NCBI GenBank assembly: GCA_002068415.1
Contig: MVZM01000016.1
Location: 1-38,682 of the forward strand
Length of the DNA: 38,682 nt
Direction: 5' to 3'
From: Tenericutes bacterium ADurb.BinA124
GTDB taxonomy: Bacteria; Bacillota_I; Bacilli_A; ML615J-28; CAG-698
Positions within the stretch are counted from its first letter, which is position 1, and each line of letters begins with the position of its first letter. Of the stretch, positions 1 through 9,808 are shown in pieces. The notes beneath the pieces are model-generated. The model was not told the origin of the DNA and searched no databases. It saw only the letters and a program-made list of their open reading frames with translations. A program made the position numbers and the translations under genes.

Positions 1-3000
1 ACCATCAGCAACGGTAATATTCCGTTTGGTCATCCATTCATCAACCGTTGTATAAGTTATATGTTGACTTTCAAGCGCTAATTTTAAATATGTGCTCGTC
101 GGTACACCAAATGAGAATTTGGTAGATAATGGCGAAGCAACATACATCTTATCAGCAGCCGCCGGTAGGGCTTTTACTTGAACAGATTTTGCGGAAGAAC
201 CGAAGAATTCGCTTAGGTCAAAACTGTTGGTTGCGGAAGTTCCCGCTAAAACATCATTGACATAAATTTCATAGCTAACGGCTTTGTCAACAACTGCCCA
301 AGAAAGAACCTTATCGTCAAGAGCTAACTTAATAGGTGCGGTCAAAGCGATGAACTGAACGGTCACCGGATCCGAAAGGACCGAAGTGGAAGCCGTTTGC
401 GCATTGGCCGTAATTGCTCTTACTTGAATCGTATGAACTTGACCATCTAGTTTTAATAAACTTAAATCATAATTATAAGTCGTCGTATCCGGTACTAATT
501 CACCAACATTGCTTGCTTTTAAAACACCGTCAACATAAACATCATATGAGCCGGCATTAGCAACTTGTTCCCATGCTAAGATGTGTTCGGTAATCGTTGC
601 TACCGGACGAACAATTTTAGTTGGTTTAGCAGTAACTGTTGAAACAAATTGAACTTTGAAAGTTAAACCGGCAAGGTAAGCAGCATTGTAATTTGTGGAA
701 TCAAAGCCGTTGGTGGCTGGGTTAGGTGCACCTGCTGGTTGTTCCGGCAAGCTTGCGTCAACAATAATACCACTGCCCGGATAACTATTATTCCAAAGCA
801 ATTTAATTCCATAATTACGAACCGCCGTATTGCTTGTTCCCGGAAGAATGAAGAAAGCTCCACCTTCAGGAATAACATTTTGAATGTCGGCTAATGGACC
901 ATGAGGAACCGTGTTGTTAGCATTTGGAATAACTAAATCCCAAGTTAGGTTCGGATCTCCGGCCTTTGCTTTATCTGCTTCCGTTGGAGCAACTACCGCA
1001 GCATTACCATAAATGACAGTACCGTCAGCACGAACTTCGGCCGCCGCGGAAGTCGTCATAATCCGCGCTAATACAAATTTACCCGTTGCATCAACAACGA
1101 TTAAGACACCGTCACGGAACCAAGGTACACCTTTATTACCGCTTAATGTCGTAAACGAATTAACAACATCAGGATTTTGTGCTAAGACAGCATATTCCGA
1201 TTTGGTATAATAGTAAGCTTTACCAACATCCAAACGGAAACCGGCACCACCACCGGAAGATGAGAATACTAAGGAGTTTTTGCTGTTTTCCACAACAAAG
1301 ATATTCGTATCAACACCGTTGATATTAATTTGTGGCGCAGCATCATTAACGATGAAAGTTGACACTTCTTTGACTTCTTTAATAATCATTTCCACAGAAA
1401 CTTTTCCGTTCATCGGTAAGGCTTCGGTTAATGCTCCTGATTGATAATTAAAATCATAATAAGCTTTGAGGGCCTTGCTTAAAACAGTGCCATTTAATCC
1501 TTCCGGATAAACAATCACATAACCACCGGCCGGCACTAAAGCATCCAAGCCATCAAAAATCTGGGTCCATGTTAAATCAGCTGTTTTAGCCGTTCCTGTC
1601 GCATCCATCTCAAAAGCAATGCCGTTAACAATGCGAACTAATTGAATGCGATAGAATGGATCAATAACAACGACAACAGCTTTTTCCACAGCTGGGAATG
1701 TTTTTAAAGCTTTAAAAGCTGTCGCTGTATAAATGATTCCTTTTTCGGTTGCCGTCATCGAACCAAAGTTATCTAAGTTAGGATTCATATCCAAACGTTG
1801 TTGAATGCCCATGGCTTCGGAGAAGACCGAATCGGTTGCTCCGTATAAATCGATGTAGTCAGGAACCATTGCTTTAATTTGAACTAGTTTATAAGCAGTA
1901 TCCGTATGACCATTAGCGCTTACTTGATATTGAACAACAAAATGGTAATTGTTATTAGCAGGAACCATCATTTGTTCAAGGGTAACTTCGCTATCTGCCA
2001 TCTTCCACAAAGCCGCTTCTTCTAAATATAAGCCCCAACGAGGATCGTTGATTGGGAGTGAAGATAAAATGCCATAAGCGACTTCAGTTGTTTGATAACG
2101 GAAAATTTTATAAGTGATGGATGAAGTAATATCCGCGCCTTTACCGTCATTGGCACTTACGCCTAATAACGGATTATAAGGATGTTCTTCGGTATATTCA
2201 TCAAGATAAACGGTTTCCGTATAACGATTTTTCCAAACTCCCGTTGCAGTTACATAGCGAACACTTGGAATCGAAATAATCGGGAACGGTTTCGCCGGAT
2301 CAAAACTTTGACGAACCGTCTTGTCGGTCAATTTAGCATCTAAAATTTTCAATGAACGACCGATGGCATAATCCATCACATCATCGCCGTCTTCATCGCT
2401 GGCCATGATGTACTTAGCACCCATGGCTCGTGGCATGGTTGGTGAGTTAGCAATCGGAACAAGTTTTCCTTGGTCATCCTTGCCAATCGTTGTCCAGTTG
2501 ATGAAGATAAAGACATGCCCACCTTTAGGAACCCATTCATTGATGTTGGCCATCATCAAGCCCATTTCAGCGGAACTGTATTTCGCATTCGTCATGGCTA
2601 CAGTTTGACCACCAACATCGACGGTCCAGTTACGGTTGGTTCCGGTTGACCAATTGACGGCCTTTTCCGAAACTAATTTTCCATCTTTATCATGATAAGC
2701 TTCGCCACTATTCCAATGACGAACATAAACGATTTTTTCGTTAGCATCAGTGACAGCAATAACACTCCAGCCTACACCGGCACCTAAACGTTCCGGAGCA
2801 TATTCTAGAATCCATTCCAAATATTCTTTGGAAAGAACATTGACATAATGGCCATCGTAAGCTGTGTTAAAACCGGTTCCGGTATTGCCATTCATGATTT
2901 GCGGGTTATACAAAGCTTCATAACGAATGGTTTCGCCTTCAAACGAGGTCATTTCTGCTCTTGCATAGGCTTCTTCCACAACAACGGTACGGCTAAAAGG

Positions 3001-3795
3001 TTTGCCTTCGTTGCCGGAAGAGTCGGAAGCAGTTATTTCAACTGTGTAAGTGCCAGGCGCAGATTTGTTGTAGTTTTTATAATCGGTAACTGTGAAAATG
3101 ACATTGGTACCATCTTTATCATCGACACCCTCTAAACCCTTGGTTAAATCAACCGTTTCACCGGCCAAATGAGTAATCGTCGTAACCGCACCGGTTACCA
3201 TCGGTGGTAGAATGTCAGCTTTTACAATCACCGTAATCGTGCCCGTGGAGAAATTACCACTCTTGTCCGTTGCTTTGACGGTAATAACATATGTGCCTTC
3301 CACACTCTTATCATAACCATTATAATCAGAAATGCTAATGGTAATATCACTGGCGGCATCGACATTGTCCGTGGCCGTGACATCAGCTAATAGATTAATC
3401 TTAGCGTCATTAACTTCATGAATTATTTCTGATTTTCCAATGGTAAGAGTCGGAGCTACTGTGTCCGGTACTTCGGTAACTTTAACCGTAATGGTTTGTG
3501 TAACTGAATTACCGGCTTTATCAGTGGCTTTAATCGTTACAGTATAGGTTCCGACTTTCGTTTTGTCATATCCGCCCAAGTCGGATATTTCAATCTTAAT
3601 GTCGGCAGCCGCTGATTCATTGTCAGTCGCGGTGATGTCTTTCAATAAATCGACATCTTCGTTAACAACATGTGTAATCGTTGGGTTGGGGATCACTAAG
3701 CTTGGGTTAACCGTATCTTCGCTTCCACAAGCAGTGACCGCAAAAGCCACAATGATTAAACATAGAAAAAATAGAAATTTTTTAATGTTTGACAT
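1..3795 (-). CDS. Large surface lipoprotein with Ig-like repeats (C-terminus off window)
   Basis: The frame is open from an ATG at 3795 to the left edge, at least 1265 codons with no stop. A Shine-Dalgarno (AAAGGAGG) sits upstream. The N-terminus is a lipoprotein signal with lipobox AVTAC, so the protein should be lipid-anchored outside the cell. Three Ig-like/DUF5011-type repeats follow (about residues 25-270), each with a TDN/DD element and a 'GTYxVxIxAxDxSGN' element. Next come three diverged copies of an unrecognised module (about residues 300-435, 645-760 and 840-985), each ending in a 'VPxGG' hydrophobic strand. Two Fn3-like domains (about 1060-1250, with 'ILAWEQV' and 'VLSWAVV' strands) reach the edge. 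The gene has its own promoter just past the stop of the DUF4127 gene. A role in binding an extracellular glycan is inference from its neighbours and regulation. Confidence 0.9.
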   Translation of the reverse strand, partial: MSNIKKFLFFLCLIIVAFAVTACGSEDTVNPSLVIPNPTITHVVNEDVDLLKDITATDNESAAADIKIEISDLGGYDKTKVGTYTVTIKATDKAGNSVTQTITVKVTEVPDTVAPTLTIGKSEIIHEVNDAKINLLADVTATDNVDAASDITISISDYNGYDKSVEGTYVITVKATDKSGNFSTGTITVIVKADILPPMVTGAVTTITHLAGETVDLTKGLEGVDDKDGTNVIFTVTDYKNYNKSAPGTYTVEITASDSSGNEGKPFSRTVVVEEAYARAEMTSFEGETIRYEALYNPQIMNGNTGTGFNTAYDGHYVNVLSKEYLEWILEYAPERLGAGVGWSVIAVTDANEKIVYVRHWNSGEAYHDKDGKLVSEKAVNWSTGTNRNWTVDVGGQTVAMTNAKYSSAEMGLMMANINEWVPKGGHVFIFINWTTIGKDDQGKLVPIANSPTMPRAMGAKYIMASDEDGDDVMDYAIGRSLKILDAKLTDKTVRQSFDPAKPFPIISIPSVRYVTATGVWKNRYTETVYLDEYTEEHPYNPLLGVSANDGKGADITSSITYKIFRYQTTEVAYGILSSLPINDPRWGLYLEEAALWKMADSEVTLEQMMVPANNNYHFVVQYQVSANGHTDTAYKLVQIKAMVPDYIDLYGATDSVFSEAMGIQQRLDMNPNLDNFGSMTATEKGIIYTATAFKALKTFPAVEKAVVVVIDPFYRIQLVRIVNGIAFEMDATGTAKTADLTWTQIFDGLDALVPAGGYVIVYPEGLNGTVLSKALKAYYDFNYQSGALTEALPMNGKVSVEMIIKEVKEVSTFIVNDAAPQININGVDTNIFVVENSKNSLVFSSSGGGAGFRLDVGKAYYYTKSEYAVLAQNPDVVNSFTTLSGNKGVPWFRDGVLIVVDATGKFVLARIMTTSAAAEVRADGTVIYGNAAVVAPTEADKAKAGDPNLTWDLVIPNANNTVPHGPLADIQNVIPEGGAFFILPGTSNTAVRNYGIKLLWNNSYPGSGIIVDASLPEQPAGAPNPATNGFDSTNYNAAYLAGLTFKVQFVSTVTAKPTKIVRPVATITEHILAWEQVANAGSYDVYVDGVLKASNVGELVPDTTTYNYDLSLLKLDGQVHTIQVRAITANAQTASTSVLSDPVTVQFIALTAPIKLALDDKVLSWAVVDKAVSYEIYVNDVLAGTSATNSFDLSEFFGSSAKSVQVKALPAAADKMYVASPLSTKFSFGVPTSTYLKLALESQHITYTTVDEWMTKRNITVADG

Positions 3796-3825
3796 TAGTT
3801 TCCTCCTTTACCTAATGATAACTCT

Positions 3826-3854
3826 ATTATATCGTGCTTTACTTGTCTAGTCAA
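3826..3854 (-). promoter_or_regulatory. Promoter of the large lipoprotein gene
   Basis: On the minus strand, TTGACT (3849-3854), a 17-base spacer and TATAAT (3826-3831) make a near-consensus sigma-A promoter. It lies at the 3' end of the upstream DUF4127 gene, whose stop codon falls in the spacer. Confidence 0.85.
3843..3854. promoter_or_regulatory. Candidate GntR/UTRA operator over the -35 element
   Basis: TTGTCTAGTCAA is an imperfect inverted repeat, extended to CTTG/CAAG on the two outer arms. It covers the -35 of the lipoprotein promoter, a position suited to repression. HutC-type GntR regulators are known to bind TTGTnTAnACAA-like sites. The same motif recurs at 22358-22369 and, as a perfect palindrome, at 12045-12056. 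Confidence 0.65.
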
Positions 3855-5397
3855 GAGGAGATTGTAAAGGTTTACATATTTTTGGTAGTTTTTTAATTTT
3901 TACCTCTAAATCGACCTCATACATCCGTTTCCACGGTAATTGAACTTTGCTTATCTCCACCCTTTCCCACAAATCAGGCATCTTCTCTTGTACAAACAAT
4001 TGTAATTGTCTTTTAACTTCCGCGGCTACCACTCCATCCGTCTCTCCAACATCAAAATAATTAAACGGCGGATGCTTAGGTAAATAATCCGCCATAATGA
4101 ATTGACGGACATAACCGCAATAGCCGATATCTTCCACATAACGACTGGCTAGAAACTGGAAATGGGCGGAACTTGCTCCATTGATAAGATATGAATACCC
4201 CATGGCTATAGCTTGACCAATGCTATTGGAAGCGGTATTCCAACCGCCAAAACCCGCTAATTTATCAAGTAAATTTTTAGCCGCCAACCATTGATAGATT
4301 TCTAAATCACTACCGTTGCCATAAGTGATATCAGCGATGATAATCGCTTTTTGCCGGTGGTAGGCATAGTCGATAAATGCCATTGCTTCAGCCATATTTC
4401 TTAAAACGGCAAGGCCACGCCCGGGTTCTTCTCTTGAAAAAGATGAGCGCATATAATCGGCCGGAGCATTGATGAACAAAACGGCATCACACTCTCGTAA
4501 GGAATCAACCACGATACCCCCGCAGGCCAACACATGATATTTGACCATCGTATCTAAATAACGGTCTTCAATCGAAGGAATGATGCTTGGACAACTCGGA
4601 CCCGGATATTTAATCAAGACTTTCGGGCTTATTTGATGAAGATGACAAACTAACCGACTGGTAAGCACGCAGCCGGCTTCATCGGCGCCCGGATACATAT
4701 AAACAAGATCTGTTAAATGTTGATCCTTAATCGCTTGGCGAATTTTAATTTGATCCTTCGCCGTCCAACCATATTTTGAGGAATCATCTTGGGGAAAGAT
4801 AAAAAAGGAAATAATCCCTTTCTTCACAAATTCCAAAGCCGCAATATTCATCCTTTGATTAATCAAACGCCGCTTGGAAAAATCGCTTAGATATTCCTTG
4901 GGAATATTAAGCGCCTTTAGCTGTGCTTGATCTTCTTTTGTAATCATTCCCAGTTCTTGTTGATGATGGAAATAGCCATAATTGTGAATATCTTTTCCAT
5001 GAGTTTGGAAATATTCCGGTTCTTCGTCGGCAGAATTATATTGCGGGCAACGCATAATCAATTGAAAAGCGTAAATAATTAAGCGCGGATTCTGTGTTTT
5101 TAATTCCGATAAAATCGCCAATCTTTGTGATAAGTCTTCAAAAGAACAATGATGCAGTCGCGAAGGCACAATGCCCCCGTAAAGGAGCGTATCCAAGGCG
5201 ACCACCAAACCATCGGCATCGCCGGTATTCTTAATTAACCACGCTTTTAAAGCATCCATATCGGCCGGCCGCTTTTTATATCCCATGATGGGCATCGGGG
5301 GCGTAATTACCACCGTGTTAGCTTGGAAAAAAAGCTGAACCGGAAAGCGATAATTACATGGTCGTTCATCCAAAGGTATATAGATAATTTTAGTCAT
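3847..5397 (-). CDS. DUF4127 family protein (copy 1)
   Basis: The 516-residue protein belongs to DUF4127 by its N-terminal 'IPLDERPCNY' signature and the family motifs DTLLYGGIVPSR, IMRCPQYN, PQDDSSKYG, GADEAG and GGWNTASNS. The biochemical function of the family is not known to me. The conserved acidic and polar motifs look like an enzyme active site. There is no signal peptide, so it is probably cytoplasmic. I chose the ATG at 5397, preceded by GGGAG, over a TTG nine bases upstream. This start overlaps the end of the phosphodiester glycosidase gene by eight bases, so the two are translationally coupled. It is the last gene of the GHL10 operon. About half or more of the residues match copy 2 by eye. 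Confidence 0.93.
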   Translation of the reverse strand: MTKIIYIPLDERPCNYRFPVQLFFQANTVVITPPMPIMGYKKRPADMDALKAWLIKNTGDADGLVVALDTLLYGGIVPSRLHHCSFEDLSQRLAILSELKTQNPRLIIYAFQLIMRCPQYNSADEEPEYFQTHGKDIHNYGYFHHQQELGMITKEDQAQLKALNIPKEYLSDFSKRRLINQRMNIAALEFVKKGIISFFIFPQDDSSKYGWTAKDQIKIRQAIKDQHLTDLVYMYPGADEAGCVLTSRLVCHLHQISPKVLIKYPGPSCPSIIPSIEDRYLDTMVKYHVLACGGIVVDSLRECDAVLFINAPADYMRSSFSREEPGRGLAVLRNMAEAMAFIDYAYHRQKAIIIADITYGNGSDLEIYQWLAAKNLLDKLAGFGGWNTASNSIGQAIAMGYSYLINGASSAHFQFLASRYVEDIGYCGYVRQFIMADYLPKHPPFNYFDVGETDGVVAAEVKRQLQLFVQEKMPDLWERVEISKVQLPWKRMYEVDLEVKIKKLPKICKPLQSPLD

Positions 5398-7333
5398 ATC
5401 TCCCAAAGCGCCTTTTTAGAATTAGCAGCCCGAAGAATAACATCGTTAGCGAAACGACAATGTTTTGGGAAAAACAACCTCTTTTGTTCGGTTCGGGTTG
5501 TGGTTTTGGATCAGGATCTATTATTGGGTCGGTTTCAACTTCATATGTATATGTAAAAGTTTCTTCATAGCTTTCAAAAACAGGGTTAATGGTATCAAGA
5601 CGATAATAATAAACAACGGAAAAAGTGAAGGTCCTTGATTCGGTGATGTTGTAAAAATCAACAACATAACCGGTTGCTCTTTTAATGGCAATTTCTTGTT
5701 TATTATCATAAGCAAGATAGATTTTGGTTAAGGTTTTATCCGGGTCCTCACAATTGATAATCGCTTTAAACCCCTTAATACTTTCATCTTTGGTAAACTC
5801 CACCGTAAAATTGTGGGGTTTTTCTTTAATCACCGTCTCCACAAAACCATAATTGGCGAGATTAATCCGCTCCATCCATAGGCATCGCTCATAAATAACG
5901 CCTTGTTTTTCATACTTCACGGTCATGGACAAATAATTGATTCCCCCGGGAACCATTCCTTCAATAACGACCGCACCATCATTTTCCGTAAGCGCTTCAT
6001 CGTTAAGATATAAAAGATGGCTAATAACACGAATGTTTTTACTGGGATGAAGAGTATAGTTTAAATCCGCCCCGCTTAATCTTAAATTAGTGATGTTCGC
6101 ATCAACATAAATATCCGGTTCGACCAACAAAAGACCGTTAGCATTATTGCGATAAATTTCCGACGGTGAATTAAGCATAATCAACTGATTGTTTTTTCGC
6201 ACCACCAGTTGGCTTGAACCGCCACCATCTAAATTGAAGGCTTGATAACAACCCAATGATTCCATAATCATCGCTTCTTCACGCAAATCAACACCGGCCA
6301 TTAAAGATTGGCGACCATCAATGGTGGCCATCACAAAATCTCCCGTTTTGGTAAAGCCGAAGGAAGAACGGGGAGCCCGCAGCTTCGCAAAGTCCAAACT
6401 TTGGTCATTTATTGCGGAGAACTCTAAAACAACGCCATTCTTTAATGGTTGGCTTCCAACCCCAATAATGTTATCAAGACCATTATTGGCGTCTTTTAAG
6501 TGTTTTTGAACGCGGACAAAGGGCTTTTGCTCTAACAAAGATTGCACTTTTTCGTTAAGTGTCACAATCACTAATTGTCCCTCTTCCGCTTTGGTGTTAT
6601 CAACTACTTCCGAAACCCGGCCTTTAAACAAATAGGAATCAATATTGATAATATTGTCTAAATCATTAATGCGGTAATACTTAGCCCCAGCAATTTGGTA
6701 CGGGTATTGATTGCTAAAATAAATGCTGGTTTGATTAGTACTCGGATAGATGTTGAAACCATGAATTGGGACTTCCAAAATAATCCGTTCTTTTTTATCA
6801 TCATAAATGCTTAAAGAAAATTTATTTTCTAAACGGTTCGTTTTCGAACTAACAAAGCCGCTACTGTCATCCGTAAAGCCTACGGAAAAATAGCGGGGCT
6901 GAGTAAAGTTAGTAGCTCGAACAACATCCCCTTGCTGAACGAAAGCATTGACGGGGATTTTGCTTGGTGGATCATAATAATCACCATTAATGCCGGCTAA
7001 AACACGCCATCCCGGATTTTTCTCTTCAAAATCACGGGCCAAATTTAACATATTCGCTCCCTTGATTTTTGTTTTCTCAAGAATACTCCAAGCAACGATT
7101 TTAGCTTTTGCATCAACACTTTTCTTAACCCAACTAATCCGCTGATGGCTTTGGGTTCCGGCATCATTGATGACAGTACCGCGATAGCTTTCAAAGCTAA
7201 CCCCCGAAGCGGCTTCGCCACTGTTTATAATTTCTGTCTTGTTAACACTCATCGAGTGAGCATGGACATTAAATCCCCAGCTCAAGGCAACAACAATGAT
7301 GAAAAGACTTAAGATAATCGCCAACTTCTTCAT
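5390..7333 (-). CDS. Secreted phosphodiester glycosidase (NAGPA-like) with C-terminal membrane anchor
   Basis: The protein has 647 residues. An N-terminal hydrophobic signal segment is followed by an NAGPA-type phosphodiester glycosidase domain (PF09992; about residues 90-405) with the motifs 'INGDYYDP' and 'FNLDGGGSSQLVV', the family hallmark. Characterised relatives remove GlcNAc or related sugars from sugar-1-phosphate diesters. A beta-rich C-terminal region follows, then a Pro/Asp/Glu-rich linker, the tripeptide RGC, a hydrophobic segment and KRR. The protein is therefore likely held at the outer face of the membrane. The GHL10 protein at 9805 ends the same way. The ATG at 7333 follows AAAGGA and lies two bases after the upstream stop. 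Substrate is inferred only: a phosphodiester-linked aminosugar. Confidence 0.93.
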   Translation of the reverse strand: MKKLAIILSLFIIVVALSWGFNVHAHSMSVNKTEIINSGEAASGVSFESYRGTVINDAGTQSHQRISWVKKSVDAKAKIVAWSILEKTKIKGANMLNLARDFEEKNPGWRVLAGINGDYYDPPSKIPVNAFVQQGDVVRATNFTQPRYFSVGFTDDSSGFVSSKTNRLENKFSLSIYDDKKERIILEVPIHGFNIYPSTNQTSIYFSNQYPYQIAGAKYYRINDLDNIINIDSYLFKGRVSEVVDNTKAEEGQLVIVTLNEKVQSLLEQKPFVRVQKHLKDANNGLDNIIGVGSQPLKNGVVLEFSAINDQSLDFAKLRAPRSSFGFTKTGDFVMATIDGRQSLMAGVDLREEAMIMESLGCYQAFNLDGGGSSQLVVRKNNQLIMLNSPSEIYRNNANGLLLVEPDIYVDANITNLRLSGADLNYTLHPSKNIRVISHLLYLNDEALTENDGAVVIEGMVPGGINYLSMTVKYEKQGVIYERCLWMERINLANYGFVETVIKEKPHNFTVEFTKDESIKGFKAIINCEDPDKTLTKIYLAYDNKQEIAIKRATGYVVDFYNITESRTFTFSVVYYYRLDTINPVFESYEETFTYTYEVETDPIIDPDPKPQPEPNKRGCFSQNIVVSLTMLFFGLLILKRRFGRYD

Positions 7334-7335
7334 AA

Positions 7336-8838
7336 TTAATCCTTTAAATTAATTTTAAAATCAACTTCAAACATCCGCATCCAAGGTAAATTAACCTTGC
7401 TTAAATAAAATCGATCTTTAATGCTGGGAAGATATTGAGTGATGAAAGCTTGTAGTTCTTGATTGACAAGTTGAGCCGCTTGGCCTTCTTTTTCCTTGAC
7501 ATCAAAGTAATTCATTCCATAAGTTCCCAGTTGCTTGGTAACTAAAGCTCGCACCATTCCACAATACCCGACATCTTCCACATAGCGTTTAATTAAGAAA
7601 GCTTCATGTTGCGGGCTGTGACCGCGATACCAAAATTGAATTGCTTGCGCAATCGCTGTCCCTAACGAGTTACTGGAAGTATTCCAACCGGCATAAGACG
7701 CTACTTTCATCGTGAGGTTTTTGCTTTCCAAAAAGTTTAAAATATCGATGGAACCACCGTTTAAATAAACCAAATCAGCAATCGCAACCGGATAAGCTTT
7801 ATTAATTGCATAATTGGCAAATTCCATCATTTCCGTAAAGTTGCACATAACATCCACATCCAAACTCGGTTCATTGCTAGGGCGAGGAATCATGTTAGTC
7901 GCCCCCAAAAACGGCAACAAAACTAAATCGGCATCGGCTAAGGAAGGCACAGTGACACCACCCGCACAAGCAATATGGTATTTGATGGTCACATCAACAT
8001 AACGGTCTTCTAAACAAGGAATAACCATAGGGGTCGTCGGGGAAGGATACTTCACAAAAAAGGCGGGCGTTTTTTGTTCTAGATGATTAATCATCCGACT
8101 CACTAAAACACAGCCGGCTTCATCCGCTCCCGGATACATATAAGCTTGATGCATGAGTTGTTTTTGGCGAATAACGGTCCGAATATCAACTTGATCCATG
8201 GCAGTATAACCGTATTCGCTGGCATCATCTTGGGGAATAACCAAAAAATCAATCGCCCCTTGAGCTAATAAATCCAAAGTAAAAATATTAATTTGTTTGT
8301 TAAGCGCCCGTCGACTTAAAAAGTCGTTTAAATAGCGCTCCTCAACCTTAATCGTTTCCCAATGTTGAGCTTCGTCCAAGGATAGAATCCCTAACTGTTT
8401 TTTGTTTTGATAATAACCATTTAAATAAATATGGCGACCCGAATGTTGATAATATTCGGGTTCCTCATCACTTGAATCGTATTGTGGACAGCGCATAATG
8501 AGCTGAAAGGCAAACAGCGGTAAGTGAGGATATTGGTTTTTAATCTTTGTTATAAACAAAAGTCGTTTCTTTAAAACATCGGCCGTTAAATAATGTAAGC
8601 GTGAAGGAACAATGCCACCATAAATTAAGGTGTCAAGGGAAATCACCAAACCGTCGGCATCACGGCATTCCTCAAGTAAAAAGGCTTCTAAAGCCTCATG
8701 CTTGGCCGGCTTCTTTTTTTCGCCCATAATATCTTTAGGCGGAACAACAATGGAATAAAGAGAACTGTTAAAGATTTCTGACGGAAAGCCATAATTACAA
8801 GGTCGTTCGTCAAGCGGAAGATAAACAATTTTTTTCAT
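7336..8838 (-). CDS. DUF4127 family protein (copy 2)
   Basis: This 500-residue DUF4127 protein has the motifs LPLDERPCNY, DTLIYGGIVPSR, IMRCPQYD, PQDDASEYG, GADEAG and GWNTSSNS, each nearly identical to copy 1. I take the ATG at 8838, with AAGGAG eight bases upstream, instead of a longer reading from 8925 that would run into the end of the preceding gene. It has no signal peptide and no membrane segment. It lies between the unknown-family protein and the phosphodiester glycosidase, with gaps of 10 and 2 bases, so it is cotranscribed. The function is unknown. The pairing of two DUF4127 genes around a phosphodiester glycosidase suggests that they act on the product of that enzyme, which is inference. 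Confidence 0.93.
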   Translation of the reverse strand: MKKIVYLPLDERPCNYGFPSEIFNSSLYSIVVPPKDIMGEKKKPAKHEALEAFLLEECRDADGLVISLDTLIYGGIVPSRLHYLTADVLKKRLLFITKIKNQYPHLPLFAFQLIMRCPQYDSSDEEPEYYQHSGRHIYLNGYYQNKKQLGILSLDEAQHWETIKVEERYLNDFLSRRALNKQINIFTLDLLAQGAIDFLVIPQDDASEYGYTAMDQVDIRTVIRQKQLMHQAYMYPGADEAGCVLVSRMINHLEQKTPAFFVKYPSPTTPMVIPCLEDRYVDVTIKYHIACAGGVTVPSLADADLVLLPFLGATNMIPRPSNEPSLDVDVMCNFTEMMEFANYAINKAYPVAIADLVYLNGGSIDILNFLESKNLTMKVASYAGWNTSSNSLGTAIAQAIQFWYRGHSPQHEAFLIKRYVEDVGYCGMVRALVTKQLGTYGMNYFDVKEKEGQAAQLVNQELQAFITQYLPSIKDRFYLSKVNLPWMRMFEVDFKINLKD

Positions 8839-8848
8839 TATTAACTCC

Positions 8849-9808
8849 TTAATTCTTTCGTCCCGGATGAATGATAATGGCTTCTCCGGTAGGATCAAGC
8901 GGATGTTTCTTAACGGTAATGACATCTTGATGGGGACAAATCATGGATGTTTGACGATTTTGTAGAAAGGGTACTTTCACAAGCTCACCGTTAATTTCTC
9001 GATACAAATAAACTTCTTGCCAGAGGGCTTCGGTCACTTCCGCATTCGTGTTTTGCGCAACCAAACCTTCATTGCCATACTGATCAATCGAATTAACTCT
9101 TTTGAATTCAGCTTTTTCATAACCATGACCTTTGGAGAAGAAAAGGGGACTTAAAAAAGATGTCGGTAAATTGTTCTCAAGACCATAGCCCATGCGGATT
9201 TTCACATACTTAGGATTACTTGTCGCTTCAATAACATCAATTCGTAGTTGTAAATAATCTTTTAACGGACTGTAAACACTCATTTTAATAACATCACCGG
9301 GAAAGTAATAATTGCTTAAATGACGAGGATTGTGAACGTTCCAAGAATTAATTTCCTGACGATCCACATTTCCGGAAAAATCGGTTGTGGAATTATAAAT
9401 ATAACGCCAAAAAGGCCGATAAGCGAGTTTCGGTGAAGATAAACTTAAGTCCTCTTTCGTATCGGATGATGAATAAGATAAATTTAAATTGAGGCCGGCA
9501 TCACTTTCTTTAGCACTTTTTCCACCCATATAAATGGACGGATTGTCCATATAACGGCCTTTCCCATCAAGATTGAAACGGGCTTTATCGGGAATAAATT
9601 CCCCCAATTTGATAATGCCTTCAATTCCTAACCAATAATCTGTTGACGAAAAAACTTTACGATACCAGGCGCCTAAAAAACATTCCGGCACAGGAGGAGC
9701 AGGAATCTCGTTTTCAATCTTTCCATAATAAACGGGGACTTTTTGAAACTTGCTGCTATCAACATAATGGCTGTCTAAAGTCGGAATGACCCTAATGGCT
9801 AAACTCAT
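8849..9808 (-). CDS. Conserved protein of unknown family (paralogue of 16198-17163)
   Basis: The 319-residue protein matches no family I recognise. Predicted beta-strands and aromatic residues dominate, with no signal peptide or membrane segment, so a cytoplasmic beta-sandwich is plausible. It is clearly paralogous to the protein at 16198. Both share 'CFLGAWYRKVFSS', 'ARFNLDG', 'GRYMD', 'PSIYMGGKS', 'SSPKLAYRPFWRYIY', 'EINSWNV', 'YFPGD', 'MSVYSP', 'SPLFFSKGHG' and 'AEFKRVN'. Conserved Trp, Tyr, Asp and Arg would fit sugar binding or catalysis. The start overlaps the stop of the GHL10 gene in an ATGA, showing translational coupling. Each copy lies next to a glycosidase gene, here GHL10 and there GH84. 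Confidence 0.88.
   Translation of the reverse strand: MSLAIRVIPTLDSHYVDSSKFQKVPVYYGKIENEIPAPPVPECFLGAWYRKVFSSTDYWLGIEGIIKLGEFIPDKARFNLDGKGRYMDNPSIYMGGKSAKESDAGLNLNLSYSSSDTKEDLSLSSPKLAYRPFWRYIYNSTTDFSGNVDRQEINSWNVHNPRHLSNYYFPGDVIKMSVYSPLKDYLQLRIDVIEATSNPKYVKIRMGYGLENNLPTSFLSPLFFSKGHGYEKAEFKRVNSIDQYGNEGLVAQNTNAEVTEALWQEVYLYREINGELVKVPFLQNRQTSMICPHQDVITVKKHPLDPTGEAIIIHPGRKN

Noticed and set aside
663..3850. Several short open frames (60-95 codons) on both strands within 1-3850
   Set aside because: They lie inside the long lipoprotein frame, lack ribosome sites and show no family features, so they are shadows.
8839..8925. Upstream extension of DUF4127 copy 2 by 29 codons
   Set aside because: The extension overlaps the preceding gene, while the ATG at 8838 has a good ribosome site and matches the family start.
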